Shown here: positions 1 to 8,717 of the stretch, one piece after another | How positions within the stretch are numbered: the stretch's first letter is position 1 | How the letters are laid out: every line of letters begins with the position of its first letter | Origin: Collimonas sp. OK307 | GTDB taxonomy: Bacteria > Pseudomonadota > Gammaproteobacteria > Burkholderiales > Burkholderiaceae_D | DNA length: 64,000 bases | NCBI RefSeq assembly: GCF_900113705.1 | Contig: NZ_FOQI01000007.1 | Coordinates: 182,534-246,533 of the forward strand | Direction: 5' to 3' | Translations under genes and position numbers: made by a program | Notes under the pieces: model-generated | The model's database searches: none | What the model was told of the DNA's origin: nothing | What the model saw: the letters and a program-made list of their open reading frames with translations, nothing else

Positions 1-1385
1 GCGGCGGCATCAAGTATTTCCACGCCAATTCCATATTGCCGGACTCGCAGGCAACCGGTACCGATAGTGTGGCGATTGGACCGAATGCCGTATCCACTAA
101 TGCCAACAGCGTGGCGCTCGGGGCAAATTCGACAACGTCGGTTGGCGCACAAACGAGTTACGCAGCTTATGGACTCACCGCATTGCAGAATTCGGCGGGA
201 GAGGTATCGGTCGGCTCTGCCGGCAATGCGCGCAAAATTACCAATGTTGCTGCGGGTAGCGCCGGCACTGATGCGGTGAATGTCGGTCAGTTGCAGGCGG
301 TGGATAGCAAATTGAACAATGTCGCTGCTGATGCTTTGTCTTGGGATCCTACGGCAAACGGTGGCGCTGGAGCTTTTAATGCGAAGCATAACGGTGCCGG
401 TCCAAATAAAATCACCAGTGTCGCGGCCGGTGATGTAAATGCCACCAGCACCGACGCCGTCAATGGCAGCCAGTTGTTTTCCCTGGTCGGAAATGCCAGC
501 ACCTCCTACACCACCACTAACGGCACCGGTGTCAGATATGCGCGTACTAACGACACAGGCCTGACGCCTGACGATGCATACGCACAGGGCGCGGGATCGA
601 CTGCATTGGGATATCAGGCTACTGCCTCTGCTGTCAATTCCTTAGCACTCGGTAACGGCGCCAAAGCGAATTTTTCCAATAGCATCGCATTAGGTGCGGG
701 ATCGGTCGACATAGTAGGGGCGCTTAATAATTACGTTGCTTATGGACTAGCTTCACCGTCTTCGTCATCGGGGGAGCTCAATATCGGTAATCGGCAGATT
801 ACCGGATTGGCGCCCGGGAAGAACGATACGGATGCAGTAAACGTCGAACAGCTTAAGGCTGCTTTGGCGAATAATAACTCCGGCAGCAGTGGTGGCGGTG
901 GCAGTGGCAACGGTGGCGGTACGTCTACCGGGAAAAATCCCGTCACTTACGACGATGCCGGCAAGACCAGCATAACGGCCAATCCCGGCGGTGCTCCGGC
1001 GCAATTGCATAACGTCGCTAATGGTGTCGCGAATAATGACGCCGTCAACGTCGGTCAGTTAAACACAGGTATCAGTAGTGCGGTATCGCAAGCGAACAGC
1101 TACACCGATGGCAAACTGCAAAATATGCAAGGCAATATTGACAAAAACCAGCATGACGCCGATGGCGGTACAGCTGCAGCAATGGCAGTTGCGGGCTTGC
1201 CCCAACCATCAGCGCCTGGTAAGAGCATGGTTTCTCTGGCGGGTAGTACCTATCAAGGGCAGAGTGGCATGGCCTTGGGCATCTCGACAATTTCTGAAGG
1301 CGGAAGTTGGATCTACAAGGTTGCTGCGACGTCAAGCACCCGTGGTAAATCGGGCGCCGTAGTAGGAGCCGGTTTCCAGTGGTAA
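1..1385 (+). CDS. YadA-type trimeric autotransporter adhesin, 3' part
   Basis: C-terminal 460 residues of a surface adhesin; the reading frame is open from base 3, so the true start lies before the window (a TTG at 36 is not a credible start). The N-terminal part shows YadA head repeats (SVAIGPNA, SVALGAN, SLALGNGA, SIALGAGS). These alternate with neck/stalk connectors of the type ITNVAAGSAGTDAVNVGQL, present four to five times. A Gly/Ser-rich linker lies around 880-930. The last ~70 residues are the YadA beta-barrel anchor, ending in Phe-Gln-Trp (GAVVGAGFQW), as expected for a BamA-recognised outer-membrane C-terminus. The family forms trimers that bind host or matrix surfaces; the ligand here is unknown. 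The BamE-domain gene that follows is probably functionally linked. Confidence 0.93.
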   Translation, partial: GGIKYFHANSILPDSQATGTDSVAIGPNAVSTNANSVALGANSTTSVGAQTSYAAYGLTALQNSAGEVSVGSAGNARKITNVAAGSAGTDAVNVGQLQAVDSKLNNVAADALSWDPTANGGAGAFNAKHNGAGPNKITSVAAGDVNATSTDAVNGSQLFSLVGNASTSYTTTNGTGVRYARTNDTGLTPDDAYAQGAGSTALGYQATASAVNSLALGNGAKANFSNSIALGAGSVDIVGALNNYVAYGLASPSSSSGELNIGNRQITGLAPGKNDTDAVNVEQLKAALANNNSGSSGGGGSGNGGGTSTGKNPVTYDDAGKTSITANPGGAPAQLHNVANGVANNDAVNVGQLNTGISSAVSQANSYTDGKLQNMQGNIDKNQHDADGGTAAAMAVAGLPQPSAPGKSMVSLAGSTYQGQSGMALGISTISEGGSWIYKVAATSSTRGKSGAVVGAGFQW

Positions 1386-1461
1386 CGAAAAAGATCATGA
1401 CTTGTGTCATTGATCGGATGGGGTATGAATCGTAATCAACGTATATCCAGAGGGATAAAAT

Positions 1462-1893
1462 ATGAAGCAGCAATTGGCGGGACCGCGGAGCGTGTGGGGG
1501 CTGGCGTTCGGGGGATTATTGCTAGTAATCGCCAACGGTGTGTCGGCACAGGGAAAACCTGAAGAGTTTCCTGATAAAAGCAAGGCCACTCTCAAAGACG
1601 GTACTTTTGTGTCGATTGAAAATTTGCGCAATGTCGGCATTGGCTTAACCAAAGATCAGATGTACGCATTGTTAGGGCCGCCACATTTTCACGAAGGCGT
1701 TTTTGGTATCAAGACGTGGAATTACGTCTTCAATTTCCGCCAGGGCGATGCCGTTGTAACCTGCCAGTATCAAGTGCAATATGATGAAAAAAAATTGGTC
1801 CGCGGTACTTACTGGAATAAATCAGGTTGTGCCGATTTTCTAAAAGAAAAAATAGCGGCGGTACCTGTACCCGAAAAATTGGCGTTGCCGTGA
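1462..1893 (+). CDS. BamE/SmpA-OmlA domain periplasmic protein
   Basis: 143 residues. An N-terminal signal peptide (hydrophobic residues ~12-30, ending near VSA-QG) has no lipobox Cys, so unlike BamE itself this protein is probably soluble in the periplasm. The core matches the SmpA/OmlA fold: NVGIGLTKDQMYALLGPPH followed by a Trp-Asn-Tyr-Val-Phe-Asn-Phe strand and CQYQVQYDEKKLV. Such small BamE-like proteins are often encoded next to trimeric autotransporters; a role in adhesin assembly or stability is inference. It starts 76 bp after the adhesin, so co-transcription is likely. A Cys pair (CQYQ and SGCADF) could form a disulfide. Confidence 0.8.
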   Translation: MKQQLAGPRSVWGLAFGGLLLVIANGVSAQGKPEEFPDKSKATLKDGTFVSIENLRNVGIGLTKDQMYALLGPPHFHEGVFGIKTWNYVFNFRQGDAVVTCQYQVQYDEKKLVRGTYWNKSGCADFLKEKIAAVPVPEKLALP

Positions 1894-2096
1894 TTGCATG
1901 TTTGCAACCCAATCGACGTGTGGCCTTGAATGTCGGTGGTGAGCGGGGTTAGGGGGAAATATCGGTCAGAGCGCTTTGCGATTGAATGCGTAGAATCCCT
2001 GATTGATGTTCTGTGATTTTCTGGCTAACTTCCGTATTCATTGCCGGTAGGAGTCAGCCGAATAAGCACGCAATGTTTTATCTATTTAGAGAAATC

Positions 2097-2573
2097 ATGC
2101 CATTATCATTTAGGAATTTTAAGTATGTTGGTGTGTTTGCCATTGGCCTGATGTTAAGCAGCAGCTATGCTCTTGCTCAAACATCAGCAACTTCATTGGA
2201 TGCGGCGGTGAGAGCAGCGACGCAATGGGCGACATTGGCAGATCCAAGTCAAGCCGTTCGTATGTGGACCTCGAGCGAATCTGTTATGAAAAAAAGTATT
2301 AGCAAAGAGGACTGGGCTAAATACTTGAATTCTGTGCAGAGTCAACTAGGAAGCATCAATACTCGCGAATGGGTGCAAATTGCGCGCCTGACGAACCCAA
2401 TAAATTTCCCGCCTGGAGAATACGTCAACATCGCATTTTTTTCCCATTTTTCTAAAGCGTCGGCGGTGGAAAAAATTTCGCTGGTACAAACTCCAGCCGG
2501 CTGGGTCCCCGTGGGCTACGTTGTCACAAAAGTTGAATTGCCTCCCGCCCCTGCGGCCGTACCTGGGAAATAA
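2097..2573 (+). CDS. DUF4019 domain protein, secreted
   Basis: 158 residues from the ATG at 2097, chosen because it places a clean signal peptide (hydrophobic VGVFAIGLMLSSSYALA) directly at the N-terminus; the frame stays open to a GTG at 2013. The mature part has DUF4019 features: AATQWATLADPSQAVRMW, a Lys-rich segment, EDWAKYL, an aromatic/Pro-Gly turn (FPPGEYVNIAFFSHF) and a terminal strand ending GYVV. The function of the family is unknown. It is the last gene before the left tRNA-derived repeat and so probably marks the ancestral chromosome side of the junction. Confidence 0.7.
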   Translation: MPLSFRNFKYVGVFAIGLMLSSSYALAQTSATSLDAAVRAATQWATLADPSQAVRMWTSSESVMKKSISKEDWAKYLNSVQSQLGSINTREWVQIARLTNPINFPPGEYVNIAFFSHFSKASAVEKISLVQTPAGWVPVGYVVTKVELPPAPAAVPGK

Positions 2574-2626
2574 GGTAGGGCTGTTCTTGAGGCATTCGAA
2601 ATTCGGGATATTAAATAAATACTTAT

Positions 2627-2823
2627 GGGACCTGCGGACTAACAGCTCGTCGCTCTACCTAATTGAGCTATCGTGGAATTGGGAAATAATTTTTTTGCGG
2701 AAAAAATACCAGATTGCGGAAACAATGAAAAAAGGCCCTCAAGTCTGAGAGCCTTATATTCATTGGTGCCGAGAGCCGAAATCGAACCGGCACGCTGTCT
2801 CCAGCGGGGGATTTTGAGTCCCG
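2627..2823. repeat. Left direct repeat (att-like), truncated tRNA-Asn/tRNA-Leu remnant
   Basis: Matches 35571-35748 in the same orientation. Bases 2716-2823 align without gaps to 35641-35748 with two mismatches by eye (2779 and 2807). Bases 2627-2696 align to 35571-35640 with roughly nine differences. A 19-bp insertion (2697-2715) separates the two parts. On the minus strand it holds the 3' two thirds of tRNA-Leu, from the anticodon stem-loop to CCA (2764-2823), the tRNA terminator, and the 5' two thirds of a degraded tRNA-Asn (2627-2677). Similarity stops abruptly at the anticodon stem, as expected for a crossover by a tRNA-targeting tyrosine recombinase. It is not a functional tRNA because the 5' half is missing. 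Confidence 0.85.
2764..2823 (-). pseudogene. tRNA-Leu(CAA) 3' fragment
   Basis: Sixty bases equivalent to the 3' portion of the intact tRNA-Leu at 35689-35775: CCA end, acceptor 3' strand, T arm, variable arm, and anticodon loop with CAA. The D arm and 5' acceptor strand are replaced by unrelated sequence, so it cannot fold as a tRNA. It lies inside the left direct repeat. Confidence 0.85.
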
Positions 2824-3064
2824 GGTAATATTCTTTAAAATCATGTACATAGCTTTGAAATCGTTCCGCAATTTGTAAACTTCAGTAGTCTGCAAAGTCA
2901 ATGTTTGCGAGATCCCCATATTTTTTGCGGAACGAATTTTTGTCATTTTGTGGGCCCCACGAGCTTGCCACGTCGGTGCCGGACATAGTGCGAAGTTATG
3001 ACCAGCGATGGATGGCCTGGCTGGCTTTGGGCCGCTCCCATGCCGCTGTTTTCTACTTTACCTA
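2824..3064. other. Intergenic stretch inside the left island boundary
   Basis: About 240 bp with no supported gene. It contains an inverted repeat of 10 bp (CGTTCCGCAA near 2862 and TTGCGGAACG near 2926). No integrase fragment could be recognised in any frame, although this is where one might be expected next to an att-like site. Confidence 0.5.
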
Positions 3065-3523
3065 TTATTCTTCGCGCAACCAGGTTTGTGAACGACCAAG
3101 CAAGGGTATTCCGATATAGCCGCGCACGTTCAGTTTCTTGCCATTGTCGATGAGAGTCATCTTACCTTTGTAGGTATTGCCGCTATCCGGATCGAACAGC
3201 CGGCCGTCAACGTATTCGTTGCTGTTTCCTTCGTGCTTCATCCCGGTCATCACCGTCATGCCAAGGATGGGTTGGTCTTTCAGTGCGCCTTCGCATTTAC
3301 CGCATTTGGGATGTTGATCTTCACCAGGCTCGCGCAGCAGCTTTTCGACCTTACCCAGAAATTCGCCGTTCGATTCGGTGACGCGCATTAGCGATCTTGG
3401 TTTACCGCTGTGATCGTCGATGGTTTTCCAAAGGCCGATCGGTGAGCTGACGGTGTCCTGAGCAGAACCTCCAAAAGCTAACAACGCGCTGCTTGCAATT
3501 GCCGCCATCAAAATTTTTTTCAT
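3065..3523 (-). CDS. DUF2147 domain secreted protein
   Basis: 152 residues; the ATG at 3523 is preceded by GGAGAC with suitable spacing and gives a signal peptide (MKKILMAAIASSALLAFGG). The mature protein has the DUF2147 pattern: PIGLWKTIDDHSGKPRSLMRV near the start, a CGKCEGALKDQPILGM segment, GRLFDPDSGNTYKGKM and a final RGYIGIPLLGRSQTW. In the family this is a small periplasmic or exported beta-rich domain of unknown role, often near lipid or phenylacetate-type catabolic genes. Two Cys in CGKC could bind metal or form a disulfide. It is the first gene inside the left repeat. Confidence 0.8.
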   Translation of the reverse strand: MKKILMAAIASSALLAFGGSAQDTVSSPIGLWKTIDDHSGKPRSLMRVTESNGEFLGKVEKLLREPGEDQHPKCGKCEGALKDQPILGMTVMTGMKHEGNSNEYVDGRLFDPDSGNTYKGKMTLIDNGKKLNVRGYIGIPLLGRSQTWLREE

Positions 3524-3799
3524 GACTTGTCTCCTGTATTTATTGCGCCAACTGCATTGTTGCAAGCAGGCGTGATTTTATGAATCGGGCTTTCCCGTTG
3601 TCATGCATAGTCAAGTGAGGAAGTACGAAGCGATACTAAGAGATCAGCCACTCTTGCAATATGGCTGAATATCTCAAATTCATTGCAAAAAGCGTCAACC
3701 CGTTGTGCGTTGCCGCAACTGCAAGGCAAGCCGCAAGAACAGCTGACGGAATAAGCGCCGTCGCGCTTTCAATTAAGAAGAAAGTGGTTTGAAAGCGAA

Positions 3800-4804
3800 C
3801 TACCGGCGCTGCCGATAGGTTCCAGGTGCACTACCGGTCCAGGTCTTGAATGCGCGTTGAAATACAGCCTGATCGGAAAATCCGAGTTCCGCAGCGAGCG
3901 TCGCCAGTTGTACCGTTGATGTATTCAGGCGCATGATGGCCAAGTCCCGCCGCAGCTGATCCTTGACCATCTGGAAGGAGCTGCCTTCGTCGGCCAGATG
4001 CCGTTGCAGTGTGCTGACCGACATGTGCAAGGCGTCGGCCGTCGCCGGCAAGTCGGGCCACTGTGGCCGAATCTTCTGCAGGTAAGTCCGTATCCGTTCG
4101 CTTGTTGCATCGTCATTGCGTTGCGGTATCACTACATTGCGTGGTGACTGCAACAGGAAGTCGCGTAGCGCCGCCTCGTCACGGCGCATTGCCGTCAGCA
4201 AGTTTGCAGTAGGGAACCACATAGCCGATTGCGGCTGGTCGAAGCGGACTCTTCCAACGAACAGCTTGTAATATTCGTTCGCTTGCGGCGGACTGGGGTA
4301 GGCAAAATCGAAACCGAATGGCCGGATCCGGCCTCCATGCAGCCATACCACCAGGCGAGAAATTATCCGCAACAGCAACTCATGCACGAAGATCCGATCT
4401 GGATAATATGCCGTCGGCACGATAATGCGCAGTCCCGTCAACTGGTCTTCCCGAACGACGTCGAATTGCACGTCGTCCTGCAGCAACTGAAATCCAGAAC
4501 ATAGCCGGCGTATCGCCGTCTCTACCGTTGTCGCGCCCAGTGTGCTGCGCATCACGAATGCAAGGCTGCCATGTCGTAGCGGTCGTGAAAAAAATCCCAG
4601 CCCTTCGTCATCGTGTTGTTTCATTAATACTTCAAATAAGGCTACATACTGTTCTGCTGTGACACGTCCTTCTGGTTCGTCGAGCAGCGCCAGCGGAATA
4701 CCTGCCTGCAGCAGGCATTCTTCGGACGATGCGCCGCCGGCGCAGATGCCGGAGAGCATGCCGCGCACAAACGCTACCGAGATTGTTACCGGGGGATTTA
4801 GCAT
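3800..4804 (-). CDS. AraC-family transcriptional regulator with PF12625-like N-domain
   Basis: 334 residues. The N-terminal ~190 residues resemble the arabinose-binding-like domain of OruR/ArgR-type regulators (ECLLQAGIPLALLDEPEGRVTAEQYVALF). The C-terminal ~100 residues form an AraC double helix-turn-helix: TADALHMSVSTLQRHLADEG, then LATLAAELGFSDQAVFQRAFKTWTG. It is divergent from the acyl-CoA ligase at 4950, with a 145-bp shared promoter region that carries paired GCAAT half-sites. It is therefore a good candidate to regulate the ligase operon and itself, probably in response to an acid or acyl-CoA; the ligand is unknown. Confidence 0.88.
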   Translation of the reverse strand: MLNPPVTISVAFVRGMLSGICAGGASSEECLLQAGIPLALLDEPEGRVTAEQYVALFEVLMKQHDDEGLGFFSRPLRHGSLAFVMRSTLGATTVETAIRRLCSGFQLLQDDVQFDVVREDQLTGLRIIVPTAYYPDRIFVHELLLRIISRLVVWLHGGRIRPFGFDFAYPSPPQANEYYKLFVGRVRFDQPQSAMWFPTANLLTAMRRDEAALRDFLLQSPRNVVIPQRNDDATSERIRTYLQKIRPQWPDLPATADALHMSVSTLQRHLADEGSSFQMVKDQLRRDLAIMRLNTSTVQLATLAAELGFSDQAVFQRAFKTWTGSAPGTYRQRR

Positions 4805-4832
4805 GAAGTCAGTTGTATCTTAATAACTTGAG

Positions 4833-4865
4833 GTATTTTGCAATACAAACTATGTGAAGCGCAAT
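4833..4865. promoter_or_regulatory. Candidate AraC operator, two GCAAT half-sites 21 bp apart
   Basis: GCAAT occurs at 4840-4844 and again at 4861-4865, exactly 21 bp apart, in the divergent promoter between the AraC regulator and the acyl-CoA ligase. The 21 bases at 4825-4845 match those at 32593-32613 at 18 positions. AraC-family proteins typically bind two direct half-sites two helical turns apart, which this spacing fits. Assignment to this regulator is inference. Confidence 0.45.
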
Positions 4866-4949
4866 AGCGTTGCCACAAGGACGGTCCTATGATTTGTTCA
4901 TATAAGAACAGCGCCACATTTGGAGCGCCATTTAATTCAGGAGACAGAC

Positions 4950-6509
4950 ATGTACATCACCCAGGGATTGCATCGTGCGCTGCAGCAAAAGCCGGATGCG
5001 ATAGCTGTCCGCTATGCCGGCAATGAGCGCAGCTACAAAGAATTCGTCGAACGCGTAGCCAGGCTGGCCGGCGCGCTGCAAGCGTTAGGCATGGCGCCTG
5101 GCGATCGCGTGGCGATGCTGGCGCTTAATTCCGACCTCTATCTGGAATATCAGTTTGGCGTGCCATGGGGGGGCGGTGCGCTGAATCCTTGCAATATCCG
5201 CTGGAGCGCGGCGGAGATCATCTATTCCTTGCAGGATTCCGAATCGTCCATCTTGATTGTTGACGATGCCTTCAAAGCAATGGCCGGGCAGATCGTCAAA
5301 GACGCAAAAAGTGTGAAGCACGTAATTTATGCGGGACAAGGCGAAGTTCCGACTGGCATGCTGCGCTACGAAGCCTTGCTTAGCGCTAGCGAGCCGATCG
5401 AGGATGTATGTCGCCGCGGCGACGATCTTGCCGGTATATTTTATACAGGCGGGACCACCGGCTTCCCCAAAGGCGTGATGCTCAGCCATCGCAACCTGTG
5501 CACATCCGCCATGATAGGCATGGCCGAAGGTCTGGCGCAGGTCGGCCGCACCTACCTGCACGCAGCGCCGATGTTTCACCTGGCCGATTTTGGCATATCA
5601 CTGATGCACTGGGCCTGCGGCAATACGCATGCCGTCATACCGATGTTTACGCCCGAAGCCGTACTCGCCAGCATTAGCCGCGACCGCGTGACCGACGCGC
5701 TGCTGGTGCCTACCATGATCCAGATGCTGGTGGACCATCCGGCGATGAAGAATGCCGCCGATCTAAGCAGCCTGAAACGCATCAGCTATGGTGCTTCGGC
5801 GATTTCGGAAGCGGTTCTCGACCGTGCCATGCTGGTGCTGCCGGGAGTCGACTTTGTCCAGGCTTACGGCATGACCGAGTTATCGCCAATCGCCACAATC
5901 AACCATGCCTGGCATCACACGGTAGAAGGCCGCAAGGAAGGCAAGTTGCGCTCGGCCGGCCGGGCATCGTTTGGCACGGAAGTGAAGATAGTCGATGCCG
6001 ACGGCGTCGAAGTACCGCGCGGCACGGTCGGTGAAGTGGCCGTCCGCGGCGGCAATGTCATGCTGGGCTACTGGAAAAGCCCTGAGCAAACCGCTGAAGT
6101 CATCGTTAATGGCTGGATGCATACCGGCGACGGCGCATATATGGACGAGGATGGCTTCATCTTCGTCGTCGATCGCCTGAAGGACATGATCATCAGCGGT
6201 GGCGAAAACATTTTCTCTGCCGAGGTCGAGAATGCGATCGCCCAGCATAGTGCGGTGGTGGCCTGTGCGGTGATCGGTATCCCCGACCCGGCATGGGGCG
6301 AGACCGTGCATGCGGTTATCACGATCAAGCCGGGAAGTACGATAACGACTGAAGACGTTATCGCCCACTGCAAATCGCTGATTGCCGGCTACAAATGCCC
6401 GCGTAGCGTCGCGTTCGTGGATGCGCTACCGCTGTCGGGGGCGGGCAAGATACTCAAGACCAAGCTGCGGGAACCGTTCTGGGAAGGCCGGAGCCGTAAG
6501 GTCGGCTAA
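4950..6509 (+). CDS. Long-chain/branched acyl-CoA ligase (AMP-forming, FadD-like)
   Basis: 519 residues; the ATG at 4950 follows CAGGAGACAGAC, a good ribosome site. It is an ANL-superfamily enzyme that activates a free carboxylic acid to acyl-CoA using ATP. Motifs seen: P-loop YTGGTTGFPKG (~165-175), YGMTE (~305), TGDGAYMDEDGF (~393), hinge and acyl-binding region KDMIISGGENIFSAEVEN (~410), and the A10 lysine in SGAGKILKTKL (~498). It is the first gene of a co-directional run reaching the aldehyde dehydrogenase at 16122, and presumably feeds substrate into that pathway. The sequence is closest in style to FadD13/FACL-like ligases; chain-length preference cannot be read. Confidence 0.92.
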   Translation: MYITQGLHRALQQKPDAIAVRYAGNERSYKEFVERVARLAGALQALGMAPGDRVAMLALNSDLYLEYQFGVPWGGGALNPCNIRWSAAEIIYSLQDSESSILIVDDAFKAMAGQIVKDAKSVKHVIYAGQGEVPTGMLRYEALLSASEPIEDVCRRGDDLAGIFYTGGTTGFPKGVMLSHRNLCTSAMIGMAEGLAQVGRTYLHAAPMFHLADFGISLMHWACGNTHAVIPMFTPEAVLASISRDRVTDALLVPTMIQMLVDHPAMKNAADLSSLKRISYGASAISEAVLDRAMLVLPGVDFVQAYGMTELSPIATINHAWHHTVEGRKEGKLRSAGRASFGTEVKIVDADGVEVPRGTVGEVAVRGGNVMLGYWKSPEQTAEVIVNGWMHTGDGAYMDEDGFIFVVDRLKDMIISGGENIFSAEVENAIAQHSAVVACAVIGIPDPAWGETVHAVITIKPGSTITTEDVIAHCKSLIAGYKCPRSVAFVDALPLSGAGKILKTKLREPFWEGRSRKVG

Positions 6510-6595
6510 GAAAACAATTCTGTGTAGAAAAATTTTACGACGGGGCGGTGTGATGCCGACTCCCCGGTGTGATGTTTCGTTTAAAGGAAAATATT

Positions 6596-7783
6596 ATGAC
6601 ACAACAAATTCTAGTGGCCGGCGTCGGCATGGTCCCGTTCATGAAGCCTGGCGCCAGCGGTTCGTATATTGACATGGGTGCACAAGCCATCCGCCTGGCC
6701 TTGGCGGACGCAGGCATTCCATATGAGAAAGTGCAGCAAGCCTACGCCGGCTACGTCTACGGCGATTCCACTTGCGGTCAGCGAGTACTTTATGAAGTCG
6801 GCATGACGGGTATTCCTGTCATCAACGTCAATAACAATTGTTCCACCGGATCTACTGCTTTGTTCCTGGCGCGGCAAGCTATTGCCAGCGGTGTGGCCGA
6901 TTGCGTGCTAGCGGTTGGCTTCGAGCAAATGCAACCTGGTGCACTTGTCGCACACTGGACTGACCGGCCCAATACTTTCGCCAGTTTCGACGCCATGACT
7001 GACGAATTATCTCCAGAGAGCAAAGACTTACCGCTGGCGCTGCGCTACTTCGGCGGCGCAGGTCACGAGCATATGAAGAAATACGGCACCCGGCTGGAAA
7101 CCTTTGCCAAGATCCGGGCCAAGGCCAGCCGCCATGCGGCGAATAACCCATTGGCGCTGCTGCGGAAAATACTGACCGAAGACGACGTCATGCAGGCTCC
7201 TGCTCTGTGGCCTGGCGTCCTGACACGCCTGATGGCCTGCCCGCCGACTTGTGGTGGCGCAGCAGCTCTGCTGGTTTCAAAATCCTTCGCCGACAAGCAC
7301 GGCTTGTCACCCAAGGTGCAGATCCTGGCGCAGGCAATGACGACCGACTATGCGAGTACCTTTGAGAGTAAGTCGATGATTGATCTGGTGGGTTTCCAGA
7401 TGACGGCTGCTGCAGTCAAAAAGGTTTATGAGGATGCAGGGGTCGGACCCGACGAAGTAGATGTCTGCGAGCTGCATGACTGCTTTGCCCAGAATGAATT
7501 ACTCACCTACGAAGGCCTGGGTTTCTGCGCGGTAGGTGAGGCGGAACGCTTTGTCGAAAACGGTGACAACACCTACGGCGGCAAAGTCGTCACTAACCCA
7601 TCCGGTGGCTTGCTGTCGAAGGGGCATCCGCTGGGCGCAACCGGGCTGGCGCAATGTTATGAGTTGACGCGTCAGTTGCGCGGTACCGCTGAAGCAACCC
7701 AGGTGCAGGGCGCGAAGATCGCGCTGCAACACAATCTGGGCCTGGGCGGGGCTGCCGTCGTGACCATGTACGGTCAGGTTTAA
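6596..7783 (+). CDS. SCP-x type thiolase (lipid-transfer protein/acetyl-CoA acetyltransferase)
   Basis: 395 residues from the ATG at 6596 (AAAGGAAAATATT upstream). It is a thiolase-fold enzyme of the sterol carrier protein x class: nucleophile Cys82 in NNNCSTGS, then [18 protein letters not shown] and the conserved [10 protein letters not shown] near the C-terminus. Such thiolases cleave 3-oxoacyl-CoA carrying a 2-methyl group, releasing propionyl-CoA, or cleave sterol side chains. A close paralogue lies at 27857-29038, with the catalytic Cys at the same residue number. It sits directly upstream of the MaoC pair and SDR, forming a beta-oxidation spiral. Confidence 0.92.
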   Translation: MTQQILVAGVGMVPFMKPGASGSYIDMGAQAIRLALADAGIPYEKVQQAYAGYVYGDSTCGQRVLYEVGMTGIPVINVNNNCSTGSTALFLARQAIASGVADCVLAVGFEQMQPGALVAHWTDRPNTFASFDAMTDELSPESKDLPLALRYFGGAGHEHMKKYGTRLETFAKIRAKASRHAANNPLALLRKILTEDDVMQAPALWPGVLTRLMACPPTCGGAAALLVSKSFADKHGLSPKVQILAQAMTTDYASTFESKSMIDLVGFQMTAAAVKKVYEDAGVGPDEVDVCELHDCFAQNELLTYEGLGFCAVGEAERFVENGDNTYGGKVVTNPSGGLLSKGHPLGATGLAQCYELTRQLRGTAEATQVQGAKIALQHNLGLGGAAVVTMYGQV

Positions 7784-7794
7784 GGAAGAATGAG

Positions 7795-8256
7795 ATGTTA
7801 GATAAAGCACACATCGGCAAAACCTTCGGGCGCCTCACCACCGAGGTGGAAAAGGGACGCCTGCGCTTCTTTGCCAAGGCGATTGGCGAGACCAACCCGG
7901 TGTACACCGACGAGGCCGCCGCGCAACGGGCGGACTACCGTTCGTTACCTGTGCCGCCGACTTACTTTGTCTGCCTGCAAATGCTCGACGATCCTGATCC
8001 AACGTCCTGGATCAGCGATATTGGCGTCAATTTGCAGCATATCTTGCATGGCGAACAAAGCTTCGAGTATCTGGAAATGGCATTCGCCGGGGACAGCCTG
8101 ACCTTCGAATCCACCATCACGGACATTTACGATAAAAAGGGCGGCGCCCTCGAATTTGTTGTATCGCAGACCACGGTGGTCAACCAGTTCAACAAGCTCG
8201 TGGCCAGATTGAAATCTTCCTTGGTCGTGCGCAATCCAGGAGGCAGCAGCAAATGA
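7795..8256 (+). CDS. MaoC-family N-terminal dehydratase-like subunit
   Basis: 153 residues, RBS AAGGAAG. It is a single hot-dog domain of the FAS1-type dehydratase N-terminal class (GRLTTEVEKGRLRFFAKAIGETNP, then VPPTYFVCLQM, ILHGEQSFEYLEMAFAGDSL). It lacks the Asp-x4-His hydratase motif that its partner has. In two-gene MaoC systems such as ChsH1-ChsH2, one subunit is catalytic and the other completes the substrate tunnel; this gene would supply the non-catalytic half. Its stop overlaps the start of the next gene (ATGA), indicating translational coupling and equal stoichiometry. Confidence 0.85.
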   Translation: MLDKAHIGKTFGRLTTEVEKGRLRFFAKAIGETNPVYTDEAAAQRADYRSLPVPPTYFVCLQMLDDPDPTSWISDIGVNLQHILHGEQSFEYLEMAFAGDSLTFESTITDIYDKKGGALEFVVSQTTVVNQFNKLVARLKSSLVVRNPGGSSK

Positions 8257-8672
8257 ATAATCCAAAATTCAAGGATGTGGAAGTAGGCACCCAATTGCCA
8301 GAGCTGGCATTGCGCCCCTTGTCGCGCACGACGTTGGCTTTGTATGCCGGCGGCTCGGGCGACCATGTGCCGCTGCACATTGACACCGACTATGCGCGCA
8401 AGGCGGGCATGCCGGATGTATTCGGCCACGGCATGCTGACGGCTGCCTGGCTTGGCCGTATGCTGACCGGCTGGGTCAGTCAGGACCGCGTTCGCAAGCT
8501 GGATGTGCGCTTTGTCGGTATCACGCATCTGTACAACCAGGTGTCTTGCACCGGCCAGGTGGTTGAAAAACTGGAGCAAAACGGCGAGCAGTGCGTACGG
8601 GTCGCCATTCAGGCGACCAACCAATACGGCGACAAGAAAGTGGTCGGCGAAGCACTGGTCGCGCTGGCCTGA
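8253..8672 (+). CDS. MaoC-like enoyl-CoA hydratase, catalytic subunit
   Basis: 139 residues. It is a hot-dog hydratase with the hydratase-2 signature: Asp followed by VPLHIDTDYARKAG and then FGHGMLTAAWLGRML, giving the Asp/His pair expected to add water to trans-2-enoyl-CoA. It overlaps the preceding MaoC-like gene by four bases, so the two products probably form a heteromer. It supplies the hydration step between the acyl-CoA dehydrogenase (9564) and the SDR dehydrogenase (8718). Confidence 0.88.
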   Translation: MNNPKFKDVEVGTQLPELALRPLSRTTLALYAGGSGDHVPLHIDTDYARKAGMPDVFGHGMLTAAWLGRMLTGWVSQDRVRKLDVRFVGITHLYNQVSCTGQVVEKLEQNGEQCVRVAIQATNQYGDKKVVGEALVALA

Positions 8673-8717
8673 GACTTCCGCAACATACCTATTCAATCAA
8701 AAATACAGAGGCAGATA

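Noticed and set aside
1072-1473. Minus-strand frame over the adhesin C-terminus
   Set aside because: Shadow of the YadA anchor coding sequence with Arg/Cys-rich composition.
2764-2823. tRNA-Leu at the left repeat
   Set aside because: Only the 3' two thirds are present; no 5' acceptor strand or promoter, so it is annotated as a fragment.
6546-6574. Direct repeat CGGTGTGATG (two copies, 19 bp apart) before the first thiolase gene
   Set aside because: Only two short copies inside an operon gap with no second occurrence in the window; likely chance.
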